Source of the DNA: Enchytraeus crypticus
Lineage: Eukaryota; Annelida; Clitellata; Enchytraeida; Enchytraeidae
Direction of reading: 5' to 3'
NCBI GenBank assembly: GCA_905160935.1
Contig: CAJHZI010000520.1
Location: 364,501 to 428,500 of the forward strand
Length of the DNA stretch: 64,000 bases
Numbering within the stretch: position 1 is the stretch's first letter; each line of letters opens with the position of its first letter. Below the pieces are notes generated by a model that made no database searches, had not been told where the DNA came from, and saw only the letters and a program-made list of their open reading frames with translations. Positions 13,739-24,742 of this stretch are shown here, piece by piece. The translations under genes and the position numbers were made by a program.

Positions 13739-15241
13739 TAATAATAATAATTATTATTATTATTATTATTAATGTTATTATTATTATTATTATTATTGTA
13801 ATAATTATTTCATTGCAGTTTAATTATTTGTTCTTTATTATATTAGTATTATTAAATTATTATTATTATCGCCATTTTACGTGACGTCATTCTTCTAATT
13901 ACAATTATTATTATTATCATTATTATATCTTATTTAGGACTGCTGTCCCTGTACTTGAGGAACTGCTCGGCCATGTAGAACGTTCACATGCGAGGCTTGC
14001 TCGAGTCCGTGGTGGAGCTTAGCCAGGAGGAACAGCGGACCTTGTTCAGACTGTAGCGAGCCTGAACCACCGAATGGAGAAGTCCATGAACGACCTGGAT
14101 GACTTCCTCGGACTGCTTGACGGACTCGCTGGGGGAGAAGCGCAGGCCCCTCCTCATGGCTGGGAGGGCCTCGGCCGTGTCTAGGGGGTAGGGGAGGCGA
14201 CTCGTCAGCATCACGTCCAGAGTGACCCCCAGAGCCCAAATATCCGCGGCAAGGGGGCAGTAGGGCCGTCTTGCTAAAACCTCAGGTGTTAAATACCCCG
14301 GAGTGTCAAATGACAAGCCTGACATGTTGTCCTGCAGCTGCTGCAACTGTGCGCCTCTGCTGTACCGTAACCCAGCTGCTGTCAGCTGATAGGCTGCGCT
14401 AAAGTCGGTCAACTTGACCCGATTATAAGAGTCCAATAGAAAATGCTCACAGCGCATGTCCCGATGTGCCACCAGCTTCGAGTGTATGTAAGTCACAGCA
14501 GCTAGCATGTCGCGAAAATACCTCTTGAAGGTATCCTCTACCAGTAGATTGCCGGATGACTGAGTGAGAAAGTCTCTTAGACTGCCTTGACTGCAGCACT
14601 CTAGCACCTGCCCGTAGACACCATCAGCGCTCGTGCAGCTGTCGAACAGTCTGATCACGTTATCGTGGTTCAGCTTCCGTAGGAACTCTGCCTCAAATGG
14701 CACGACTGCACTGAAGTCAGATTCGCTGAATTCAGTTCTTCCACCAACCTTCTCGCTTCCTTTCCACTCTCTCTTGTCCTTCGTCTCGGTCTCTGTTGCG
14801 GATTGAACCCCGGTCTGCAACTTCAAAGCCGTGTGGCTTAACCGCGGTCGTATTTTAGACTTGATCTCCGTCACAGCTGCTACGGTTATCTCCACTTTGT
14901 TATTAGCTAATCCTTACAACAACTGCTCTGAAAGCGGCTTAGAGTGCTCAGCTACTCGGCCTACCGACACTTCTAAGCTATTTCCACTTTTGAGAATTTG
15001 CTGCGACATTGAGCTAGGCTGCTGTGGGACAGGCTGCTGCTTGCTGCTCTACCACTGCTGATTCTGCAGCTCTTGACATAGTATATACAGCTGTTGCTAT
15101 TTACCTTGACTCTGTGGATCTACATTCTGATGACCAAGATTCTGTGGACCCAGATCCTGGCGACCCAGATTTGGTCGAACCTGATTTGATTGTCCTAGAA
15201 TTTGTTGACTTGCATTCTTGAGAACCAGATTTTGTCCATGA

Positions 15242-15284
<43 letters not shown>

Positions 15285-18200
15285 GTATATCATGCTATTG
15301 CAGAGTGTTGACTTATATCTATTTTATCTGATACTGTATTGCAGTCAGGTCACGTGACGGGCTACCAGAACGCTCACTGCCATGCTCAGTACGACCCCAA
15401 CAAGGTCTACATGTTCCAAGTGTGTGGCGACACAGAGGCGACCACAAGAGCTATACAGGTATAATACAGTGCGACACATAGGAGACCTCTAGAGCTATAC
15501 AGGTATAATACAGTACGACACAGAGGCGACCACAAGAGCTGTACAGGTATAATACAGTACGACACAGAGGCGACCACAAGAGCTGTACAGGTATAATACA
15601 GTACGACACATAGGAGACCTCTAGAGCTATACAGGTATAATACAGTACGAAACAGAGGAGACCTCTAGAGCTATATAGGTATTATAAGTACACCACGACA
15701 GCTGTAATAGTATATATACTATATCTGTAATCTGTTATTCTGTTTCTGTTGTTATTTCTGTACTGTAACTTACTGCGGTTGTCAGATTGGGCACAAAACA
15801 ATGTTAATATTAATATTATTAATATTCTAGTTAAATTTCTTACAATTCATTTTGATCGTTTTATGATCCAATGTTTATGTGTGTGTATATATTTATATGC
15901 GATGGATCTTGAACCGGTCTGCTTTTGACGAATAAAGAAATGAATAATAATATTGTACGACCACTAGTAACCGAATGTGTGTTGTTTTGCTGCAGGTGAA
16001 GGCTAGAAGTGCCTCTCTGAACTCAAACGATCTCTTCGTTATTAGCAAAGGAAAGAAAACGTTTGTCTGGCTCGGAAAGGTTCGTTAATAAAGAGAATTG
16101 TATAAAATATCGTAAATTCTTGAATTCTAAATCAGTAAGTGCACATATTTATTTCAGTATCAATGCATCCCTGACATCATCCCTGGATGAGGAAACGGGC
16201 GTTAAACCTTTATTATTACTATTATTTATTATTACATCGAAAGGCTAAAGCCAAGTTTAACGTCAGTTTTCCTGCTCGATGGCACGTCAGTGACAGGGAG
16301 AGTACTGGATTTGAATCTCGCACCTATTGGTCCGTCCTCAAACAACTTGTCAATATGTCACCGGTTCAATTAGGGGAGAATTCAGTTATATTAAGCAGCA
16401 ATAAAGTACATTGAAATTATTTCCATTAATTCCTTTTCATGTATGATTTTAGATTTGCAGCGTTTATTTAACCTTAATGACTGTGCTTTACTGGTCAGCT
16501 TGACTTTGGTTTCACAGTGATCGCTGCTGTCCTTGACCAAAATAGCACTCAAATATTGCTGCTTGTAATGCTATCGGTGAGCTTTAAGAAATTTAAATCT
16601 AAGAAATTATTTCATAGTCAAGGGAAATGTTATTCCTTGATTTCTTGATTTGTAGGTCTACGAATATTGGAATAGTATCTGCAAATATTGTAGAAATCGT
16701 TAGAGCAGAATATCTGAGATACTGAAGAATAATGCTAATACAACTAGTAGAATTAAGTGTCTTTAAGACAATCTTTCTGCACCCAATATGTTTGGTTTAA
16801 ATATTAGACTATTTCGATGATAGGTTTATTTGATTTAATAGTTTAGTAGATAAACAGAGAACAAGATAGTCAAAGAAAGACAGAGTGACAGAGATAGAGA
16901 GAGAGAGGGGGGGGGGGAGAGAGAAAGAGGAAGAAGAGAGAATCAGAAATAGAGATAAGGAACGTGCTATATTGAAATTACCTTGACGACTTCATTTTAT
17001 GCTTTTCTTAACAGTACTGTTCTGAGCAAGAGATTGAAATGGCTCGGCATATGGGTACCTATCTATCCAAGGAAAGGTGATGCAGTATTCATGATATAAG
17101 CAAATCAATCAATCATTATTTATAGAATATTTATTTATAAAATTATTTTGTTAGACCAGTGAATTATTTTGTAAGTCACTGTCAGTAGGTCAGTCAATGA
17201 AACAACTAATTGCTTAATAATTCACGGAATTTTCTAATCGCCAGTGACGAGTAATACAAGTGAATTGATAACAAATAATTTTGCTTCGAAAGAGTCCACG
17301 TAACAAAAAAACAAAAATATTGCACAAATTTTGCTAAATTAAAAATTTCCATTTGCTAATTTTTCATTCAACAAATGGCTCATCGAAAGTCCTGAGTAAA
17401 TACTTAAACAAACCTCGGTTTGTTATTTAGTTATAAGAAATTTAGTTCGTTAACATTTTAATCAAGTGATGTAACGTTGTGATTTGTAAAATGTCCAGCA
17501 AATATTTAATAGCTTCAAAAAATACCTTGTACCGATTCTCTAGAATTTTAAAGACTTCGCTTAAGGCTGATATTTCTCGGAATGAATCAACGAATTTATT
17601 TGGAATGTTCGTTGAATGCAGAGACGCTGCTATCATACTGAAAGAAGGAGAAGAGACCGAAGAATTGTGGGATCTCTTGGGAGAGAAAGAACCATACAAA
17701 AACACCAAGCGTCAGGTATATTGCTTTGCATGGGTAAGCAAATAGAACATTGCTTTGGTTTGATGGCAATTGTTGCCTGTCGCAACTCGAAAAACAAAAA
17801 TTTGGATTTATGAAAGATAAAACTCTCAGCATACTCCTAGGTGCATTATATAGAAATAAAATTTAAGTAATATTTTTGTTTGCTTAGGACGCATTATTTT
17901 TATGTATTGATATTCAATAACAGAAACAACATTTATTAAATTACTATTTAAGGTTTTCTTACAGGCACTAAATATATGTTACTATGAAGTTCAAGAATAG
18001 GACGATCATTATGATGAGATGTTGAAATCTATACCTTCTTTTTGGGATTTTAAAATCTTCGAAATTTCGTCGTCAAAGTGTTATCTACCAAACACTACTT
18101 TAAATAATAAACACTACTTTAAACGCTACTTTAAATAATTAATGTAGTGGTAATATGCTTTAGCGACTTTGTTGCCGCCTATATGTATCTCTAATTTTGT

Positions 18201-21200
18201 CAATATATTAAAATTACTTTGACGCCATTTCATCGTCCAACATTATCATCAGGGACATCATTCATTATAGTAGTCGAATTCTAAAATGATAAAAATGATT
18301 TTATCATTTGGTAATTTAATTAGTTGCTATTTATGTTCATATCTGGTTTTCCTTTGAGACCATAATTCTCCTCAGCACATTTCGTCTGCAGATTGGTCTG
18401 GGTGAATTGATCTGTAGTGATGTGTGCTGTGGGAACGTCCCTGACATCATCCCTGGATGAGGAAACAGACGTTAAACCTTCATTATTATTATTATTATTA
18501 TTATCTAACAATTATACGTGAGCTTATGCATGCAGTTATCAGGCACGTCTCTGGAGTTCCTGCCCAGGCTCTTCCAGTGCTCGATGTCATCAGGGAGATT
18601 CGCTGTGGAAGAGATTGTATCCTTCTGCCAGGACGACCTTGACGACAGTGACGTCATGATACTAGATACTCACGACGAGGTGTGACGTCATTATCTTTAG
18701 ATACTTGTACCAGGCACGATGTATGACGTCATAGTATTGAGTTACTTGTATGAGGTCATGAGGTATGACGTCATAGTATTGAGTTATTTCTATGAAGTCG
18801 CGAAGAATGTCATGACGTCATAGTCTTTAGTTATTTGTAGAGGTCACTTAGTAATAATAATAATTATAATTATATATTAATAGTCTCGTATATTAATTAA
18901 TTCATATATAATTACTCTTATTAACTATTACAGCAAAAACGTTGACATAAAACGTCAATGATATATTACGTGCTTGCATTTTTCTGTTTCAGATTTTCAT
19001 TTGGCTGGGAAATGGTTGTCACGAATTTGAAAAAAAGGAAGCGGCTAAGACGGCAAAGGTTTGAAAATAGCTAAAACTAAGTTTTAAATAAAGATAAGCT
19101 CCGATATACAGTGTTCAGTAGTTGCCAGTGAAATCCTGAAGCATAGTATGAGTGAAGGGAAACTGTGTCCGGTTTAGATTACAAAAACTGTGCTCCTTTT
19201 AGTCGTTTGCTTTGTGTTTCTGTCTATACATAAAATACCGACATTATGATTTATACATAATAACGGAAAACGGACGTTAAACCTTTATTATATATTATAT
19301 TATATAATACAGGTATTATGATTTGTACATAATACAGATGTTATGATTTATGCATAATAGAGCTACTATGATTTATATATAATAGAGATACTATGATTTA
19401 TATATAATAGAGATATTATGAGTTATACAGTATACAGATATTGTGATTCATACATAATAGAGACATTTTGATTTATACTTAATGGAAATATAATGAGTTA
19501 TATAAAAAATACAGATATTATGATTTGTATATAATAGAGATATTATGACCCTGGTTAAACTGGGATTTAAGGGAAGATGATGATGATGATGATGATAATA
19601 AAATAAAGATTTTATAATTTGTACATAATACATATATATAACAGATATTATGATTTGTATATAATAGAGATTTTATGATTTGTACATAATACATACATGT
19701 ATATTATGGTTTATACATAATACGCATATAGCGGTTTAATCATGGAATCCATTTTAATCACAATCTTCAACACACAGTACAATGACAATATTCTGCAACA
19801 ATTTATCATTTAACAGTTCTTAACCGTTCACAGACAAAACAATTAAATAATTAAACAGTGCATTGAAAGAATGCAAGAAGATTAATGATTGATTAACGTC
19901 TGTCCTATGAAGACCCAAGTGTTCTACGTTTCGGTCAACGGGTGATCATGTCTAGCGAGGGGGTACAACAGGGTGACCCTTTGGGCCCTCTCCTGTTCAG
20001 TTTGACAATACACCCGTTGCTCCAGTCGCTATCTTCTTCTCTGAAAATAGGTTACTTAGACGACATAACTGTGGGCGGGGTTGAGTCTACTGTGGCGGAT
20101 GATATCTCAAGGCTGATGGTTGCGGGAAAGGCTTTGGGGCTAAGCCTGAATATAAATAAATGTGAGCTCATTACCACTCGATCCGACAGTAACTTTCCGG
20201 CCATCAATACATTCATTCGTGTAAAGCCTGTCGAAGCCAGTCTACTTGGAGCTCCATTGCAGACGGGTCAAGCTATGGATTTGGCTCTCAATACTCAGTG
20301 CTCTAAACTAGAGAGAGCCGCGAGCCGGTTGAAGCTCATCTCCGCACACGACGCTCTAACGATATTGCGGAGCTGTGTAGGTTCTTCAAAACTCATATAC
20401 TTATTGCGTGCCTCTCCATGTGCGGGTCATCCAGCATTGCAGAATTATGATTCCATCATGCGAAAGTCGCTCAGTAGCATCGTTAATATTAATGTTAACG
20501 AAGCTCAATGGATTCAGGCTAGCCTGCCAATATGCTACGGAGGATTGGGTATACGCTCTGTCTCGTCGCTGGCACCTTCTGCCTTTTTGGCTTCAGCCGC
20601 GGGGACTGGCGTTCTACAGGATTCAATCCTTTCCGGATTCTTTCAAATTCCCGACTTGGAGATATCCAGGATTCAGGGCATTTGGACTGCTCTGTCCACA
20701 TCCGAACCTCCAATCGGTATGACGGCTAATAGCATGAAGGCTTGGGACTCAAAGGTCACTACTGCTTTGCACACGGAACTCCTGGCGAAGCCACTTTTGC
20801 CACAAGAAAAGGCGCGGCTGCTCGCAGTGTCGGCCCCCCATAGTGGAGACTGGATCAAGGCTTTACCAATCTCATCATGCGGCCTCCGTCTGGACGACGA
20901 AGCAGTCAGAGTCGCGGCCGGTCTTCGTCTGGGCACTACCTTATGTGAGCCACACAACTGCATTTGTGGTGTCTCAGTCAATGCGTTAGGCATTCACGGC
21001 CTGTCGTGCAAGCGTAGTGCCGGCAGAATCAGCAGACATCAGTTCATAAACGACTTGATCTGGCGCGCCCTGAGTCGAGCGAATATCCCAGCCATTAAAG
21101 AGCCCCTGGGATTGATCCGCACTGATGGTAAACGTCCAGACGGTGTCTCTCAAATACCATGGGCAGAGGGGAAGTGTGTTAGCTGGGACGTCACTGTTAC

Positions 21201-21916
21201 GGACACTTTCTCCGTTAGCAATCTCGGCCTTTCTTGCGCTGCTGCTGGTGCTGCAGCAGAGGCCGCGGCTAATAGGAAAACTCTGAAGTATGCCGAAATC
21301 TCTGGCAACTATATCTTCATGCCTATTGCCTTTGAGACCCTGGGGCCCATCAACTCTCTCGCATCAGACTTTATTGACGAAATAGGCAGGAGGACCAGCG
21401 CCTTTACTGGTGATAAGCGCGAAAAATCTTTTCTGTGGCAGCGACTGTCTATTGCTCTCCAGCGATTCAATGCAGTCTGCTTCAGTGGCACTTTGGCTAA
21501 AGCGGCTTCCCAGAGTGCAGAGGAATTATTTTAATCGCTTTTAAAAACTTTTAATTAAATAAAGTCTCTTTTATCTTATTTTTTAGCCCAGGGACCTTTA
21601 CAGCCCAGGGCATTAAAAAAAAAAAAAAAAAGATTAATTATCGTTGTAAATTAATAATTAATCAGGTACGGTTATGTGTTACAGAACTATCTGTTGTCAG
21701 ACCCAGACGGTAGGACACCGGACAATACTCTGATTATAGTCGTTCGTCAGGGTTTCGAACCCCCTCAATTCACAGGCTGCTTCATAGGCTGGGACACTGA
21801 CAAATGGGCCGTGAGTATCGTGCAAATCATTATCATCTTCATCACATTCATCATCATATCATCAACATCATCATCATCACCTTCATCAACATCATCATCA
21901 TCACCGTCATCATCAG

Positions 21917-21997
<81 letters not shown>

Positions 21998-24668
21998 CAT
22001 CATTATTTTCTTCACCATCATAATCATCATCATCATTATTTTCTTCACCATCATCATCATCATCATCATCATTATTTTCTTCACCATCATCATCATCATC
22101 ATCATTAGCATCATCATCATCATCACCATCATCATCGTCATCAGCATCACCATCAGCATCATCATCATCATCATCATCAACATCACATTCATCATCATAT
22201 CATCAGCATCATCATCATCACCACCTTCATCAACATCACCATCATCATCAGCATCATCATCATCATTATTTTCTTCACCATCATCATCATCATCATTATT
22301 TTCTTCACCATCATCATCATCATCATCGTCATCTTCCCTTGAATCCTAGTTTCGTTAGGGTCAGGATAGATTTGTACCATACGTTTAAGATAATTTTGCA
22401 GCAATTTCTGGAGCCTAGGAATTTTCTGCTGTGGAAATACAGACTCCGTGGCACAGAGTAGAATTACTAGAATGGTAACACTGTTGAGAAGAACCTGGTA
22501 ATGTTTATCTCTTCGGTGTTAATAATCTGATGATTAAATTATTGTTCTCATGATTAATAATCTTAAATGATTTTTATTATTTTCCAGAATGGTAAAACTT
22601 TTAAAGACATCTGCAAGGAGCTTGGTCAGGAAAACGCCGGAATAAGTCTTCTGGAAGATGTAAGAGTGATATGATTACCTAGGCCTACCTAGGATTACCT
22701 AAGATACTTTACTCTTATATAATAATAAAATAAACTATATTTCTATTGTGTTATAATAAAAGATTAGTTTATTTCTCTTGTGTAATATTAACAAATGAAT
22801 TAGAAAAATGTTAATGATTGATGGATATTTAGTTCTAGTTAAAGTTGAGTAAATGAGCAGTGAATAATTAGATGGTCTGTAATTCAAACATCACTATCCA
22901 ATACCCACCCACCTAGCGCAATATTCGTTAGTCTTAAACCCCTATTGTCCTGCATGTAATTATAGCCTACCCTAATCTTGCCTTATCTAAGCCTAACATT
23001 AACCCTATCATTAGCCCTTAACTTATTCATGCCCATAACTTAGTCATTTGCATGATTTATAAATAATTCAATACGACTAAGGTATATGACTAAATTAAGT
23101 ACTATGACTAATCATGCAACATGACTAATCATGCAACATGACTAATCATGCAACATGACTAATCATGCAACATGACTAATCATGCAATATGACTAATCAT
23201 GCAATATGACTAATCATGCAACATGACTAATCATGCAGTATGACTAATGTTGCAACATGACTAATCATGCAATATGACTAATCATGCAATATGACTAATC
23301 ATGCAGTATGACTAATCATGCAATATGACTAATCATGCAGTACGACTAATCATGCAACATGACTAAGCATTCAATATGACTAATTATGCTGTATGACTAA
23401 TCATGCAGTATGGCTAAATTAAGCAGTATAACTAATTATGCAGTATGATTAATCAAGCAACGTGACTAATCATGCAAAATGACTAATAATGCAATATGAC
23501 TAATCATGCAACATGACTAATAATGCAATATGACTAATCATGCAACATGACTAATCATGCAACATGACTAATCATGCAACATGACTAATCATGCAACATG
23601 ACTAATCATGCAACATGACTAATCATACAACATGACTAAACATGTAACATGATTAACGATGAAATATGACTAAACTCTAAAAATCTCAAACCTCTCTCAG
23701 ATAAACTAACAATATCTCAAAAATTTATCAGTAACAGTCGAGAATTGAATGACATAACATTTTAAAGACACTGTTTCTGAACGTTTGAAACAGGAAGTGA
23801 AGAAGTACACAGCGTTCTATTCTCTGGATGTGTTACAAAGAAAAGTTCCACCAGAGGGGGTCGATGTTCTCAGGAAGGAGGTAAAAGTTCAGCTTATAAA
23901 CGAAGGATTTTTATGAAAAAATCCCCACAATGAATATAATAGTCATGTGTATATGTATCGTCGTCAATGACCGCGCATCAGTATGTGCGGGGTTCAAATC
24001 CTGGGCTCGCCCGTCACTGACAATGCTTTCGAGTTGAGAAACTGACGTTAACCTTAGCTTTATTTATTTAGCTGACTATTATTAGGAATTTTTCTCATTC
24101 TTTTATGCCAGTTAGTAATCACTACGTTTCTGTTTATTTTTCCTGATAACAACCTGCTCACCTTACTCTGAAAAAGTCAATCGGGTAAACTGAAAATATA
24201 TTAATGAAAATCAAACTAAAGCTAAACTAAAATGCAAACTAAATATTTTGAGCTGCAGGTAATTGTGAAATTTCAGAAATATCTCAAAATACCACAGTAC
24301 TTTGAACCTTTCACTGATTGTTCAGCGGTGAAATTTAAAAGTAATAATATTAAATCACGGCCTCGTCACTGATACGTATGTACCAGTGACGTATGCATCA
24401 TTGCATTCAGCGTAAATTCTGTATTCTTCTTCTTCTTAGCTTATGTCGCACTCACTCAACCACCGTTTAGCATCATCATCATCATCATCTTCCCTTAAAT
24501 TCCCTTTTAACCAGGGTAGGAATACGAATAGACTTTCTCCAGTTCTCCCTGTCCCACACCATATCATCAGTCAATCCCCTATAGTATGATGTCCACGGAT
24601 GTGTAAATTGACTTTCTCTCTCTCTCTCTCTCTCTCTCTCGTTCTAGTTGTTGAAAGTCAATTTAAAA

Positions 24669-24699
<31 letters not shown>

Positions 24700-24706
24700 A
24701 GTTGTT

Positions 24707-24742
<36 letters not shown>

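Noticed and set aside
20408-20993. Overlapping alternative frames on both strands inside the retrotransposon
   Set aside because: They are shadows of the RT/RLE frame with no recognisable domain.
21804-22349. Open frames of poly-Ser, poly-Ile, poly-Met and Lys-Lys-Ile runs
   Set aside because: These are translations of a (CAT)n microsatellite in different frames.
23085-23670. CRISPR-like regular array
   Set aside because: Units are contiguous with no unique spacers, in an intron of an animal gene; it is a minisatellite.
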